Origin: Streptomyces polyasparticus
GTDB taxonomy: Bacteria; Actinomycetota; Actinomycetes; Streptomycetales; Streptomycetaceae
Length of the DNA: 64,000 nt
Direction of reading: 5' to 3'
Assembly (NCBI RefSeq): GCF_014493765.1
Contig: NZ_JACTVJ010000017.1
Location: 62,001-126,000 of the forward strand
Shown: piece by piece, positions 33,119 through 43,222 of the stretch
How positions within the stretch are numbered: the first letter of the stretch is position 1
Layout: the number at the start of each line of letters is the position of its first letter
Notes under the pieces: model-generated
Told to the model about the DNA's origin: nothing
Database searches by the model: none
What the model saw: only the letters and a program-made list of their open reading frames with translations
Translations under genes and position numbers: made by a program

Positions 33119-33736
33119 ATGCGCAGAGCACGATTCGCGCGGGTGATGTGTGCGCCGGTACTTGTGGGGGTCCTGGCACTGATGGGGTGTCAGAAGTCGC
33201 CCGGCGCGAGCGGCAGTCTCAACGACACATCCGCGTCCAAGTCTCCATCCGGCTACGGCCTGGTCTTCCTCGGTGTCGACGAGTGCGCCTCGCGCGGCAG
33301 AGGGTCGACCGAGGTGCCCTGCACCAGCGAGAAGGCACAGGCCCAGGTGATCGCGCGCTATGACGGCAGGCAGTCGGAGGGCCCGGCCTGCCCCGCGTAC
33401 ACGGACTTCGTCCTGCACATCAGCGAGTCACGGCCCGCGTACGACGAGGACGGCGACGGCGCCGTGCCCAAGGGCTATGCCTGCATGCGCAATCTGGAGT
33501 CCCCGCACCCGGGCGACCCGGGCGGAGGCGGCGGCCCGCGCACCATCGTCGGCGACTGCGTCTACACGGCGGGCAAGGGCGAGGTCCGCGAGACGGCGTG
33601 CGACGGGTCGGGCGAGAACAAGCCCGAGTTCAAGGTGCGCTCGGCGGTCCAGAACCGCGACAAGTGCCCGAAGAGCACCGAACTGTATGTGCAGTTGGGC
33701 GGCAGCAAGCCGGTCGGGTGCGCGGTGCCGGCCTGA
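33119..33736 (+). CDS. Predicted lipoprotein, cysteine-rich, function unknown
   Basis: A 205-residue protein. The N-terminus MRRARFARVMCAPVLVGVLALMGC is a lipoprotein signal with the lipobox LMGC, followed by a serine/glycine spacer. The mature part has eight or more cysteines (DECASRG, VPCTSE, GPACPAY, YACMRN, GDCVYT, ETACDG, DKCPKS, VGCAVP) spaced so that disulfides outside the membrane are likely. It resembles conserved Streptomyces lipoproteins of unknown role. ATG at 33119. It stands alone between two terminators. Confidence 0.8.
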   Translation: MRRARFARVMCAPVLVGVLALMGCQKSPGASGSLNDTSASKSPSGYGLVFLGVDECASRGRGSTEVPCTSEKAQAQVIARYDGRQSEGPACPAYTDFVLHISESRPAYDEDGDGAVPKGYACMRNLESPHPGDPGGGGGPRTIVGDCVYTAGKGEVRETACDGSGENKPEFKVRSAVQNRDKCPKSTELYVQLGGSKPVGCAVPA

Positions 33737-33810
33737 CCTGGGCCCCGGGGCCCAGGACCGGGACCCGGACACCATTGCGCCCGCCGCCTGGACCAGGCGA
33801 CGGGCGCAAT
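33737..33810. terminator. Double hairpin between convergent genes
   Basis: A perfect 20-base palindrome, CCTGGGCCCCGGGGCCCAGG (33737-33756), is followed by a hairpin with ATTGCGCCCG/CGGGCGCAAT arms (33774-33810) and a GCCTGG/CCAGGC inner stem. Both lie between the convergent lipoprotein and peptidase genes. Confidence 0.75.
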
Positions 33811-33829
33811 CTTCCGGCGTTCTCAGCTG

Positions 33830-35248
33830 TTACGGCCGCAGCGTGCGCGGTCCGTCCTGCCCGTCGAGCCGTGCGTCGTACGCGGTGAGCGCCTTCGCCG
33901 TGCCCGGATCGGCCTGCACCGAAGCCGGGGCCACATTGGCCCACTCCAGGATGCGCGCGGTCGCGAGCGCCTTGTCATCGGCCTTCAGACCCGCCACGTT
34001 GGCGCCGTGGTTGGCGCCCGGCGCGGTGAACACATGGCTGTCGTGCGTGCCCTTGCCCGGGCGGAAGCGCTCGGCGCCCCACGGGTCGTTCTCGCCGTAG
34101 ACGTACATCATGCGCGTGGCGTTCTTGCGCACCCAGCTGTCCACGTCCCGCATGACCCAGGGCTTGAACTTCATCTCGATCTCCCGCGGCACGAAGTTCC
34201 GCGGCGGCTGGTAGCCGTACCGCGAAAGGCCGCCCAGATGCGGCTGCTCGATGTCCGGTGAGCCGAGCTCGGTGCCCGCCTGGTAGTAGTACGGCGTGTA
34301 CGGCGAGAGCCCCTGGTCGGTGTAGAAGGAGAAGCCGGAGATCGCGTCGACCGTGTTCCAGATCTCCTCGTTCGTCGCGGACTTGGCGACGGGGATCGCG
34401 GCGCAGTCGGAGAGCAGGCTGTACTGCCAGAACGCCCACGTGAAGTCGAGGACGACGGCCTCGTACGCCTTGTCGAGCGAACCGACCGTGTTGAAGGTGA
34501 AGTTGTTCTCCTTCGCGTACGCGGCGTACTTCTCCTCCAGCGGGCCGCGCCGGATGAGCGCCTCGCGCTGGATGTTGTTCAGCTTGTCGCGGCACTCCTG
34601 GGTGCCGACCTTCGACAGGAAGCGGTCGTACGCGGAGTCCTCGTCGTTGACGACGTCGTTGGGCGCCACATAGGCGACGACACCGTCCATGTCCTTGGGG
34701 TAGAAGCGCTCGTAGTACGTGGCGGTCATGCCGCCCTTGGACCCGCCGGTGGCGAGCCAGCGGCCCGGGTAGAGGCCGTCGAGCGCCTGGAAGATGCGGT
34801 GCTGGTCGCTGGCGGCCTGCCAGATGTCCAGCTTGGTCCAGTCGGCGGGCTGCGGCCGGGACGGCGTGAAGAAGCGGTACTCCATGGAGACCTGGTTGCC
34901 GTCGATGATGCGGGTCGGCTCGCTGCGGCCGGGGTTGGTGGAGACCCCGTAGCCCGAGGTGTGGAACACCGTCGGACGCGCGGTGTCCTTGTGCAGCAGG
35001 GTCATCCGCTGCTGGAACGTGCCCTTGGACGGATCGCGGTGGTCCACGGGCTGGGTGTAGTTGAGAACGAAATAGCGATAGCCGGCGTAGGGCTTCTCCT
35101 GGATCAGGCTCATGCCCTTGATCGCGAGCAGACGGTCCAGGATGTCGGCCGTCTGCGGTCCGGCGGCGGCGGTCGCCGTGGCTGTACCCGCCGCCATGGT
35201 GGCTATCAGGACCATGAGCGTGAGCAGCCGTCTGAGCGCTTTCCGCAT
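33830..35248 (-). CDS. Secreted S37-family prolyl tri/tetrapeptidyl aminopeptidase
   Basis: A 472-residue secreted serine peptidase. A Sec signal (RRLLTLMVLIATMAAGTATATAAA) precedes the mature protein. The alpha/beta-hydrolase nucleophile motif GGSKGGMTATYYERF lies near residue 170, the acid is likely in VYGENDPWGAERF, and the histidine in PGANHGANV. This matches the PS-10 type of Streptomyces that removes tri- and tetrapeptides, often ending in proline, from secreted proteins. ATG at 35248 follows GGAGG at 7 bases; the longer frame adds a non-signal leader. It probably helps recycle extracellular protein during development. Confidence 0.9.
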   Translation of the reverse strand: MRKALRRLLTLMVLIATMAAGTATATAAAGPQTADILDRLLAIKGMSLIQEKPYAGYRYFVLNYTQPVDHRDPSKGTFQQRMTLLHKDTARPTVFHTSGYGVSTNPGRSEPTRIIDGNQVSMEYRFFTPSRPQPADWTKLDIWQAASDQHRIFQALDGLYPGRWLATGGSKGGMTATYYERFYPKDMDGVVAYVAPNDVVNDEDSAYDRFLSKVGTQECRDKLNNIQREALIRRGPLEEKYAAYAKENNFTFNTVGSLDKAYEAVVLDFTWAFWQYSLLSDCAAIPVAKSATNEEIWNTVDAISGFSFYTDQGLSPYTPYYYQAGTELGSPDIEQPHLGGLSRYGYQPPRNFVPREIEMKFKPWVMRDVDSWVRKNATRMMYVYGENDPWGAERFRPGKGTHDSHVFTAPGANHGANVAGLKADDKALATARILEWANVAPASVQADPGTAKALTAYDARLDGQDGPRTLRP

Positions 35249-35403
35249 GCTGGTACCTCCCCCTGTGGTCACAGATAGCACCGGAACCTAGTGCAGCAAC
35301 TTGTCCCGCACCAGGGGGAGTTCCCTGCTCGAAGTGATGGTTTTGCGGGAATCACGCGGTTCCGCTGGAGGCCCTTCACGCGGTCCACCCGGTCCACCCG
35401 GCG

Positions 35404-35799
35404 TCACCGCGGATAGCGGATCCAGCCCTCGCTGACCTTGCCGCCGCCCACCGAGCCCTTGATCCACACCTTGCGGCTGCCGGCGAGCGTGCGCACGGGG
35501 CCCATGGACTTCTTGGCTCGGCCGGACTTCACCACGGCCCGGCTGCCGCGCGCCTGGATGCTGACGGACATGCTGCGGGTGGTGCCCGGGTGCTTGGCGT
35601 ACGTCATGGCGCACAGGAACCCGCCGCTGCGGTACACGTGCACGGATCCGGTCGAGAACGTCAGGGTGTCGACCTTGCGCCCCGCACAGCGGGTCGCGGC
35701 CTGCGCGTCCCCGGTCAGCGGGCCGACCAGCAGGAGCAGCAGCGCGACAGAGAGCAGCACGAAGCCGGCGCGCGCCTTGCGGATCGCCCCATGCGTCAC
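35404..35799 (-). CDS. Small secreted protein of unknown function
   Basis: A 131-residue protein. The first 35 residues (RKARAGFVLLSVALLLLLVGPLTGDAQA) form a Sec signal with cleavage near AQA-AT. The mature part is small and basic, rich in beta-type sequence (VDTLTFSTGSVHVYRSGGFLCAMTY), with two cysteines likely to form a disulfide (TRCAG and FLCAM) and a basic ARGSRAVVKSGRAKKSM stretch. GTG at 35799 follows GGAGGG at 6 bases. It resembles secreted Streptomyces proteins with no assigned role. It is upstream of, and on the same strand as, the S37 peptidase, but a 155-base gap separates them. Confidence 0.75.
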   Translation of the reverse strand: MTHGAIRKARAGFVLLSVALLLLLVGPLTGDAQAATRCAGRKVDTLTFSTGSVHVYRSGGFLCAMTYAKHPGTTRSMSVSIQARGSRAVVKSGRAKKSMGPVRTLAGSRKVWIKGSVGGGKVSEGWIRYPR

Positions 35800-35944
35800 G
35801 TGCGTCCCTCCCATCCCTGAAGCGTACGAAGGTACGGACGCCGGACGGACGCCGGGTGGTTCCGGAACTGGCCGAAAGCGTGTGGTCCTGTGAGGGATAT
35901 GGCGGGTTCGGGGCACTCTTGTGACCGACGCGAAAGGCGAAGCC

Positions 35945-36511
35945 ATGACCCACACGCGTACTCTCTCCGCACGCAGGCCCGGCCGGGCGCTGCTCGTGGC
36001 CGGCACGCTCGCCGGTCTCCTCGCGGTGCCGGCGTCGTCAATGGACTACGCGCCCAGCGAGGCGGCACCACGGGCCGCGACCACAGCGGTGCGGGGCCCC
36101 GACCAGGCGCCGGCACCCGCCCCGGACCAGGAGCCCCCGCCCGCCCCCGTCCTGAGCGGTGATCCCGAGACCCCGTACGCCCGTGTCGCGCACTTCTACG
36201 CCGCGTATGTCGACGTGGCCAGCGACCCGGGCTCCAACGCGGCGGCCACCGCGCTGCGCGCCTTCTACCTGACCCCCGCCGCCCAGAAGCGCCTCGCCGA
36301 CTGGGAGCGGCGCAACGAGGCGGACGGGGTGCTGCGGGCGCAGAACTCCCCCACCGCCTGGCGGGTGACCCCCGAGGGCAGCGGGATGGGATCCACCTGG
36401 TCCACGGTCCGGCTGACCTGGGGCGAGGGCAAGGACCGCAGGTACACCTACCTGAAGGTGACCACGGAGCTGGAGAGCGGGAAGATCTCGGAGATCACCG
36501 AGAAGTACTGA
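35945..36511 (+). CDS. Secreted or membrane-anchored protein of unknown function
   Basis: A 188-residue protein. An N-terminal hydrophobic segment after RRPGRALLVAGTLAGLLAVPASS acts as signal or anchor. A proline/alanine-rich linker (PAPAPDQEPPPAPVLSGD) leads to a compact C-terminal domain (PYARVAHFYAAYVDVASD to ISEITEKY) with the look of an NTF2-like or lipoprotein-type beta-alpha fold. ATG at 35945 follows AAAGG at 8 bases, with an in-frame GTG at 35921 as alternative. Its 3' end overlaps the convergent ABC transporter gene by 17 bases. Function unknown. Confidence 0.72.
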   Translation: MTHTRTLSARRPGRALLVAGTLAGLLAVPASSMDYAPSEAAPRAATTAVRGPDQAPAPAPDQEPPPAPVLSGDPETPYARVAHFYAAYVDVASDPGSNAAATALRAFYLTPAAQKRLADWERRNEADGVLRAQNSPTAWRVTPEGSGMGSTWSTVRLTWGEGKDRRYTYLKVTTELESGKISEITEKY

Positions 36512-39500
36512 CCGCCGCGTCCTCGGCCTCGGCCTCCCCGATGAACGTGCGCCACAGCCGCGCGTACTTGCCGTCCAGGGCGAGCAGTTCGTCGTGCGTG
36601 CCGTCCTCGGCGACCCGGCCGTGGTCCATCACGACCACCCGGTCCGCGCGGGCCGCCGTGCTGAGGCGGTGCGCGACCACGAGTGTGGTGCGGCGCGCGC
36701 CGAGCCGGTCGGCGGCCTGGTTGACCTGCGCCTCGGTCGCGAGATCGAGCGCGGCGGTGGCCTCGTCGAGCAACAGGACGTCCGGGTCGACCAGTTCGGC
36801 CCGGGCGAGCGCGATCAGCTGGCGCTGGCCCGCCGAGAGATTGCGGCCGCGCTCGCTGACCTCGTGCAGATAGCCGCCGTCGAGCGTCGCGATCATGTCG
36901 TGCGCGCCGACCGCGCGGGCCGCCGCCTCGACCTGGGCGTCGGTCGCGTCCGGGCGTCCGTACGCGATGGCATCGCGCACGGTCCCGGCGAACAGATAGG
37001 CCTCCTGCGGTACGACACCGAGGCGGTGGCGGTACGAGGTGAGGTCGAGGTCCCGCAGATCGCTGCCGTCCACGGTGACCCGGCCGCCGGTCGGGTCGTA
37101 GAACCGCGCGACCAGCTTGACCAGCGTGGACTTGCCCGCGCCGGTCTCGCCGACGAACGCGACCGTCTGGCCGGCGGGGATCGTCAGGTCCACCTGGTGC
37201 AGTGCGTCCTCGCCGTCGCCGTAAGCGAACTGGACGCCCTCGAAGGCGATCTCGCCGCGCAGCGAGAGGACCTCGCGCGGTTCGTCGGCCGCCTTGGTCG
37301 AGGTCGGCTCCTGCAGCAGCTCCTGGATCCGGCCGAGCGAGACGGTCGCCTGCTGGTAGCCGTCGAAGACCTGCGAGAGCTGCTGCACGGGGGCGAAGAA
37401 CAGGTCGATGTAGAGCAGATACGCGACCAGGGCGCCGGTGGTGAGCGTGCCCGCGTCGACGCGGTGCGCGCCCACGATCAGGACGGCCGCGGCGGCGACG
37501 GAGGACAGGAACTGCACGAACGGGAAGTAGACCGAGATCAGCCACTGGCCCTTGATACGGGCCTGGCGGTAGCTGTCGCTGCGCTCGGCGAACCGCTGCG
37601 CACCGGAGCGCTCGCGGCGGAAGGCCTGCACGATACGGAGGCCGGAGACGGACTCCTGCAGGTCGGCGTTGACCACGGAGACGCGCTCGCGGGCGAGTTC
37701 GTACGCCTTCACGCTGGACTTGCGGAAGAAGTACGTGCCGACCACCAGGACCGGCAGGGTCGCGAAGACCACCAGGGCGAGCTGGAGGTCGATCACGAGG
37801 AGCGCGACCATGATGCCGAAGAAGGTGACGACGGAGACGAAGGCCGTGACGAGTCCGGTCTGCAGGAACGTGGACAGGGCGTCCACGTCCGTGGTCATCC
37901 GGGTCATGATGCGGCCGGTCAGCTCGCGCTCGTAGTAGTCGAGGCCGAGGCGCTGGAGCTGGGCGAAGATCTTCAGCCGCAGTGAGTACAGGACCCGTTC
38001 ACCGGTGCGGCCCGTCTTGCGGATCTCCCCGGTCTGCGCGGCCCACTGCACGAGCACGGCGAGCAACGCGAGACCCGCGGCTGCCCAGACGGCGCCGAGC
38101 GCGGCCTGGTTGACGCCCTCGTCGATGCCGTGCCGGATGAGGACCGGGAGCAGCAGACCCATGCCGGCGTCGACCGCGACGAGGGTGAGGGCCACGAGCA
38201 GCGGCTTCCCGAAGCCCTTGAGGAGGCGGCGCAGGCCGTACGACTTCTCGGGCGCGACCGCCTTGGCCTCGTCGATACCGGGGGTGTCGTCGGCCGGGGG
38301 CAGGGCGTCGACCTGGGCGAGCAGCTCGGGTGTGGAGGGGGTGTCGCTGAGCGCGGTGTCCTTCGGGGTGCGGTCGCCCGCCCACAGCTGCGGGGTGATC
38401 CCGCGCTCGGCGTCGAACTCGGCGTCCAGCTCCGCTCGTACGGACTGATCGTCCTGCGCGGGTGCTTTCTGCAGCAGGTGCCCGGGCGATACGGAACCCA
38501 GCTCGTCCGGGTCGGTGAGCAGCCGGCGGTAGAGGGCCGAGCGCCGCTCCAGCTCCTCGTGGGTGCCGATGTCGGCGAGCCTGCCCTCGTCGAGCACGGC
38601 GATCCGGTCGGCGAGCCCGAGGGTGGAGCGGCGGTGGGCGATGAGCAGGGTGGTGCGGCCGGCCATCACCTGCGCGAGGGCCTCGTGGATCTCGTGCTCG
38701 ACGCGGGCGTCCACGGCGGAGGTGGCGTCGTCGAGAACGAGCAGACGGGGGTCGGTGAGGATCGCGCGGGCCAGCGCGAGGCGCTGGCGCTGGCCGCCGG
38801 AGAGGGTGAGGCCGTGCTCGCCGACCTTGGTGTCGTACCCCTCGGGCAGTTCGTCGATGAAACGGTCGGCCTGCGCGGCGCGGGCGGCGGCCTCGATCTG
38901 CTCCTGGGTGGCGTCCGGGGCGCCGTACGCGATGTTGGCGCGGACCGTGTCCGAGAAGAGGAAGGAGTCCTCGGGCACCAGGCCGATCGCGGCCCGGAGG
39001 GATTCGAGGGTGAGCTCGCGTACGTCGTGGCCGCCGACGAGGACGGCGCCGTGGGTGACGTCGTAGTAGCGGGGAAGCAGCAGCGAGACGGTGGACTTGC
39101 CGCTGCCGGAGGAGCCGACGACGGCGACGGTCTCGCCGGGCTCGATGGTGAGCGAGAAGTTCTTCAGGACCGGACGGCCGTCCTCGTACGCGAAGGAGAC
39201 GTCGTCGAACTCGACCGTGGCGGGCGCGTCGGCGGGCAGCGTCTTGGTGCCGTCGTCGATGACCGGCTTCGTGTCGATCAGTTCGAGCACGCGCTCCACG
39301 CCGGCGCGGGCCTGCTGCCCGACGGTCAGGACCATGGCGAGCATGCGGACCGGACCGACGAGCTGGGCGAGGTAGGTCGAGAACGCGACGAACGTGCCGA
39401 GCGTGATCTCACCGCGGACCGCGAGCCAGCCGCCGAGGGCGAGCATCGCGACCTGGCCGAGAGCCGGGACGGACTGGAGGGCCGGGGTGTAGCGGGAGTT

Positions 39501-40226
39501 CAGCTTGATGGTGCGCAGGCGGCCCGCGAACAGACGGCGGCCGACCTCCCTGAGCTTGCCGGTCTCCTGGTCCTCCTGGCCGAAGCCCTTGACGACGCGT
39601 ACGCCGGAGACGGCTCCGTCGACCACGCCCGCGACGGCGGCGGCCTGCGCCTGGGCGTACCAGGTGGCCGGGTGCAGACGCGTCTTGCTGCGCTTGGCGA
39701 TGAACCAGAGGGCGGGGGCGACGGCGAGCGCGACCAGGGTGAGCGGCAGCGAGAGCCAGGCCATGATCCCGAGGGAGATCAGGAAGAGCAGGATGTTGCC
39801 GATGGTCATCGGCAGCATGAAGAGCAGGCCCTGGATCAGCTGGAGGTCGCTGGTGGCGCGGCCGACGACCTGTCCGGTGGAGAGCTCGTCCTGCCTGCGT
39901 CCGTCGAGCCTCGTGATCGCCCCGTACATGTCGGTGCGCAGATCGTGCTGCACGTCGAGCGCGAGCCGGCCGCCGTAGTAGCGGCGGATGTACGTGAGGA
40001 CGTAGACGACCAGGGCGGCCGCTATCAGCAGACCGGTCCAGGTCCCGAGCGAGCGCTCATGGGTGTCGATGACGTCGTCGATGACGACCTTGGTGATCAG
40101 CGGGACGACCGCCATGACGGCCATGCCGCCGAGGCTGGAGCCGAGGGCGAGGATGACGTCCTTGGGGTAGCGCCATGCGTACCCGGTCAGTCTCCGGGCC
40201 CACCCCTGCGTCGCCGCCTCTGACAC
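36495..40226 (-). CDS. Fused full-length ABC exporter with one degenerate ATP site
   Basis: A 1243-residue exporter in TMD-NBD-TMD-NBD order, equal to two half-transporters on one chain. NBD1 has Walker A GSSGSGKST near residue 372, signature LSGGQRQR and Walker B LLVLDDATSAVD. NBD2 has GETGAGKST near residue 1027, signature LSAGQRQL and Walker B VLLLDEATAALD. NBD1 thus has aspartate in place of the catalytic glutamate and NBD2 an altered signature, so one composite ATP site is degenerate and the other canonical. This is the pattern of heterodimeric multidrug exporters such as LmrCD and TM287/288. GTG at 40226 follows GGGAGG at 6 bases. Substrate unknown. Confidence 0.95.
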   Translation of the reverse strand: MSEAATQGWARRLTGYAWRYPKDVILALGSSLGGMAVMAVVPLITKVVIDDVIDTHERSLGTWTGLLIAAALVVYVLTYIRRYYGGRLALDVQHDLRTDMYGAITRLDGRRQDELSTGQVVGRATSDLQLIQGLLFMLPMTIGNILLFLISLGIMAWLSLPLTLVALAVAPALWFIAKRSKTRLHPATWYAQAQAAAVAGVVDGAVSGVRVVKGFGQEDQETGKLREVGRRLFAGRLRTIKLNSRYTPALQSVPALGQVAMLALGGWLAVRGEITLGTFVAFSTYLAQLVGPVRMLAMVLTVGQQARAGVERVLELIDTKPVIDDGTKTLPADAPATVEFDDVSFAYEDGRPVLKNFSLTIEPGETVAVVGSSGSGKSTVSLLLPRYYDVTHGAVLVGGHDVRELTLESLRAAIGLVPEDSFLFSDTVRANIAYGAPDATQEQIEAAARAAQADRFIDELPEGYDTKVGEHGLTLSGGQRQRLALARAILTDPRLLVLDDATSAVDARVEHEIHEALAQVMAGRTTLLIAHRRSTLGLADRIAVLDEGRLADIGTHEELERRSALYRRLLTDPDELGSVSPGHLLQKAPAQDDQSVRAELDAEFDAERGITPQLWAGDRTPKDTALSDTPSTPELLAQVDALPPADDTPGIDEAKAVAPEKSYGLRRLLKGFGKPLLVALTLVAVDAGMGLLLPVLIRHGIDEGVNQAALGAVWAAAGLALLAVLVQWAAQTGEIRKTGRTGERVLYSLRLKIFAQLQRLGLDYYERELTGRIMTRMTTDVDALSTFLQTGLVTAFVSVVTFFGIMVALLVIDLQLALVVFATLPVLVVGTYFFRKSSVKAYELARERVSVVNADLQESVSGLRIVQAFRRERSGAQRFAERSDSYRQARIKGQWLISVYFPFVQFLSSVAAAAVLIVGAHRVDAGTLTTGALVAYLLYIDLFFAPVQQLSQVFDGYQQATVSLGRIQELLQEPTSTKAADEPREVLSLRGEIAFEGVQFAYGDGEDALHQVDLTIPAGQTVAFVGETGAGKSTLVKLVARFYDPTGGRVTVDGSDLRDLDLTSYRHRLGVVPQEAYLFAGTVRDAIAYGRPDATDAQVEAAARAVGAHDMIATLDGGYLHEVSERGRNLSAGQRQLIALARAELVDPDVLLLDEATAALDLATEAQVNQAADRLGARRTTLVVAHRLSTAARADRVVVMDHGRVAEDGTHDELLALDGKYARLWRTFIGEAEAEDAAVSTSR

Positions 40227-40302
40227 GTGCTGCCTCCCGTTGGTCCGCTCCTGCCGGAATGGTCAACACGGGGGTGGGCCGGATTCATCCCAGGTGCGTA
40301 CC

Positions 40303-41991
40303 TCAGTCCAGGTGCGTGGCCGCGAACAGCCGCACCACCGCCGGCAGCACCACGACCGAGGGCCCGGGCTCGGCGAGCGCCTTCGCCAGGTCCTCCTCCA
40401 GGGTGCCCGCCGATGCCCGCACCGCCGGAACACCGAAGGACTCCGCGAGGGCCACGAAGTCGGGCCGCGCAAGCTCCGTACCCGTGGCCTCGCCGAAGGC
40501 GTCCGTCATGTACTCGCGCAGGATGCCGTAGCCGCCGTCGTCGATGATCAGCCAGGTCACGGGCAGGCCGTACTGCCTGGCCGTGGCCAGCTCGGCGATC
40601 GAGTACATCGCGCCGCCGTCGCCGGAGACCGCGAGGACGGGCCGGGTGGGGTCGGCCGCCGCCGCGCCGAGGGCCGCCGGGTAGGCGTAGCCGAGACCGC
40701 CGGCGCCCTGGGCCGAGTGCATCGTGTTGGGACGGCGGGCGTCGAAGGCGGACCAGGCCCAGTACGCCAGGATCGTCATGTCCCAGAAGCTGGGCGAGGC
40801 GTCTGGCAGCGCCGCACGGATCGAGGCGAGCAGCCGCTGCTCCGCGTCCAGGCCCTGCGCGTCGATCCGCTCGCGGACCCGGCCGAGCACCTCCCGTACC
40901 CGGTCGGCCGCCGTGGCGTCCTCGCGCGGTCCGTCGAGGGTTTCGAGCAGGGCCGTCAGCGCGATCCGGGCGTCCGCGTGGATGCCGAGCGCGGGGAGGT
41001 TGGACTCCAGCTTGCCCGCGTCCGCCTCGATCTGGATCACTCGGCCGCGGGGCTTGAACGTGTGGTAGTTCGAGGAGAGCTCGCCCAGGCCCGAGCCGAC
41101 GACGAGCAGGACGTCCGCGTCCTCCAGGAAGTCGGTCGTATGGCGGTCCTCCAGCCAGGACTGGAGGGAGAGCGGGTGCTCCCAGGGGAAGGCGCCCTTG
41201 CCGCCGAAGGTCGTGACGACCGGCGCGTTCAGCTGCTCGGCGAGCGCGCGCAGCTTGCCCGAGGCGTCCGAGCGGACCACGCCGCCGCCCGCGATGATCG
41301 CGGGCCTGACGGCCTTGGCGAGCAGATCGGCGGCGACCGCGGTCAGTTCGGGGCGGGGCAGCAGGTCGTGCGGGAAGGCGTCGACCGGTGTGACCTGCGG
41401 CAGCAGGGTCTCCGCGGTCAGCACGTCCTGCGGGATCTCCACCCACACCGGGCCGTGCGGCGCGGTGAGGGCCGACTCCCAGGCCGCCGCGATCGCCGAG
41501 GGGATCTGCGACTGCGTACGGACCGTGTGCACGGACTTCACGATGTCGCGGAACGAGGCCTGCTGGTCCCGCAGTTCGTGCAGATAGCCATGGCGTCCGC
41601 CGCCGAGGCCGGCCGTCGGGATCTGGCTGGAGATCGCGAGGACGGGCGCGGAGGCCGCGACCGCCTCCTGGAGCGCGGCGAGCGAGGTCAGCGCGCCGGG
41701 GCCGGTGGACAGGAGCAGCGGGGCCGCCTCGCCCGTGACCCGGCCGTAGGCGTCGGCCGCGAAGCCCGCGTTGTTCTCCACCCGCAGGCCCACATAGCGC
41801 AGGTCGGAGCGGCGCAGGGCGTCGAACATGCCGAGCGCGTGCTGGCCCGGCAGCCCGAAGACCGTGGTCGCGCCCAGCCCCTGCAGGGTCTCGATGACCA
41901 GATCCCCGCCGGTGCGCCCGGCGGGCGGGTCGAGCGCCGCCGCGATCTGGGCCGGTGTGGGCCGCAGCTCGATGTCGTGGTCGTGGGTCAC
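40303..41991 (-). CDS. Thiamine-diphosphate-dependent enzyme (acetolactate synthase-like)
   Basis: A 562-residue protein of the TPP enzyme family. The Pyr domain has [15 protein letters not shown] and the catalytic glutamate region [19 protein letters not shown] near residue 73. The PP domain has [19 protein letters not shown], with GDGG and a downstream acidic/asparagine-poor DDGGYG as the metal-binding motif. It is not the biosynthetic IlvB because it lacks IlvN as partner and is shorter. Coupled by a GTGA overlap to the ureohydrolase gene, it may act on a 2-keto product of guanidino or amine breakdown. The actual reaction is unknown. Confidence 0.85.
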   Translation of the reverse strand: MTHDHDIELRPTPAQIAAALDPPAGRTGGDLVIETLQGLGATTVFGLPGQHALGMFDALRRSDLRYVGLRVENNAGFAADAYGRVTGEAAPLLLSTGPGALTSLAALQEAVAASAPVLAISSQIPTAGLGGGRHGYLHELRDQQASFRDIVKSVHTVRTQSQIPSAIAAAWESALTAPHGPVWVEIPQDVLTAETLLPQVTPVDAFPHDLLPRPELTAVAADLLAKAVRPAIIAGGGVVRSDASGKLRALAEQLNAPVVTTFGGKGAFPWEHPLSLQSWLEDRHTTDFLEDADVLLVVGSGLGELSSNYHTFKPRGRVIQIEADAGKLESNLPALGIHADARIALTALLETLDGPREDATAADRVREVLGRVRERIDAQGLDAEQRLLASIRAALPDASPSFWDMTILAYWAWSAFDARRPNTMHSAQGAGGLGYAYPAALGAAAADPTRPVLAVSGDGGAMYSIAELATARQYGLPVTWLIIDDGGYGILREYMTDAFGEATGTELARPDFVALAESFGVPAVRASAGTLEEDLAKALAEPGPSVVVLPAVVRLFAATHLD

Positions 41992-42980
41992 TTGGTGCCC
42001 CGGGCCTCGGCGATCTGCCGGCTCATGATCGTCGTCAGCTCGTACGCCGTGTGCGAGGCCGCCACCGCGGTGATCTCCGCGTGGTCGTACGCGGGCGCGA
42101 CCTCGACGACATCCGCCGAGACCAGGTTGCAGGAGGACAGACCGCGCAGGATCTCCAGGAGTTCACGCGAGGTCATGCCGCCCGCCTCGGGCGTGCCCGT
42201 GCCGGGCGCGTGCGCCGGGTCCAGGCAGTCGATGTCGATGGAGATGTACAGCGGGCGGTCGCCGATGCGCTGGCGCAGCTGGTCCGCGACCTCGTCCGCA
42301 CCGCGCCGGTAGACATCGGCGGAGGTGACGATGCCGAAGCCCATCTTCTCGTCGTCGGTCAGGTCCTGCTTGCCGTACAGCGGGCCGCGGATACCGACGT
42401 GCGACAGCGCCTCCGTGTCGAGGATGCCCTCCTCGACCGCGCGCCGGAACGGCGTGCCGTGCGTGTACTCCGCGCCGAAGTACGTGTCCCACGTGTCCAG
42501 GTGCGCGTCGAAGTGAAGCAGCGCGACCGGGCCGTGCTTCTTGGCGACGCTCCTGAGCAGGGGCAGCGCGATGGTGTGGTCGCCGCCGAGGGTCATCAGA
42601 CGGGCGCCCGTGCCGAGCAGCTCGTCGGCGGCGGCCTCGACGGTCTCCACCGCCTCGTTGATGTTGAACGGGTTCGCCGCTATGTCACCCGCGTCCGCGA
42701 CCTGCGCGAGCGCGAAGGGGGACGCGTCCTGCGCGGGGTTGTAGGGGCGGAGCAGCCGGGAGGCCTCACGGATGGCATTGCCGCCGAACCGGGCGCCCGG
42801 ACGGTAGGAGACCCCGCTGTCGAAGGGCACACCGACGACGGCGACGTCGGTGGTGCCGACCTCGTCGAGGCGCGGCAGGCGAGCGAACGTCGCCGGACCC
42901 GCGTACCGCGGAATACGGGAGGAATCCACGGGTCCGCGCGGGGAGGCGGACGGGGTGCCGGTGGTGTCGCTGCTGCTCAT
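41988..42980 (-). CDS. speB: Ureohydrolase: agmatinase or guanidinobutyrase
   Basis: A 330-residue arginase-superfamily enzyme that releases urea from a guanidino compound. All manganese ligand motifs are present: [15 protein letters not shown] and [17 protein letters not shown]. Length and sequence fit agmatinase (putrescine plus urea), but actinobacterial members can be guanidinobutyrase. The operon continues with a TPP enzyme (GTGA overlap), with an SSS symporter upstream on the same strand and a divergent PucR regulator. Together they suggest uptake and breakdown of a guanidino compound as nitrogen source. ATG at 42980. The symbol speB is by family only. Confidence 0.88.
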   Translation of the reverse strand: MSSSDTTGTPSASPRGPVDSSRIPRYAGPATFARLPRLDEVGTTDVAVVGVPFDSGVSYRPGARFGGNAIREASRLLRPYNPAQDASPFALAQVADAGDIAANPFNINEAVETVEAAADELLGTGARLMTLGGDHTIALPLLRSVAKKHGPVALLHFDAHLDTWDTYFGAEYTHGTPFRRAVEEGILDTEALSHVGIRGPLYGKQDLTDDEKMGFGIVTSADVYRRGADEVADQLRQRIGDRPLYISIDIDCLDPAHAPGTGTPEAGGMTSRELLEILRGLSSCNLVSADVVEVAPAYDHAEITAVAASHTAYELTTIMSRQIAEARGTK

Positions 42981-43019
42981 CGTCGAGCTCCTTCAGGTGG
43001 TGCGGGTGGTACGGGTCTC

Positions 43020-43096
43020 GCGGGATTGCGGGTGGTACAGGTCCAGCGGGATTGCGGGTGGTACAGGTCCAGCGGGATTGCGGGTGGTGCCGGTGG
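43020..43096. repeat. 26-bp tandem array, about three copies
   Basis: Units at 43020-43045, 43046-43071 and a diverging third to about 43096, each containing GCGGGATTGCGGGTGGTACA. They are flanked by two copies of GCGGGTCTCGCGGGA. The array lies between the symporter stop and the speB start, where the speB promoter should be. Confidence 0.9.
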
Positions 43097-43222
43097 TGCG
43101 GGTCTCGCGGGATCAAGTGTCGCTCAGGTCGCCCGCGCGAGTTTCGGGCTGTGGACAACCGACGGGCTGTGGAAAACTCCGTCACCCTCGGAGGGCCGCA
43201 CCCTGGCCTGCACCGGCCAGGG

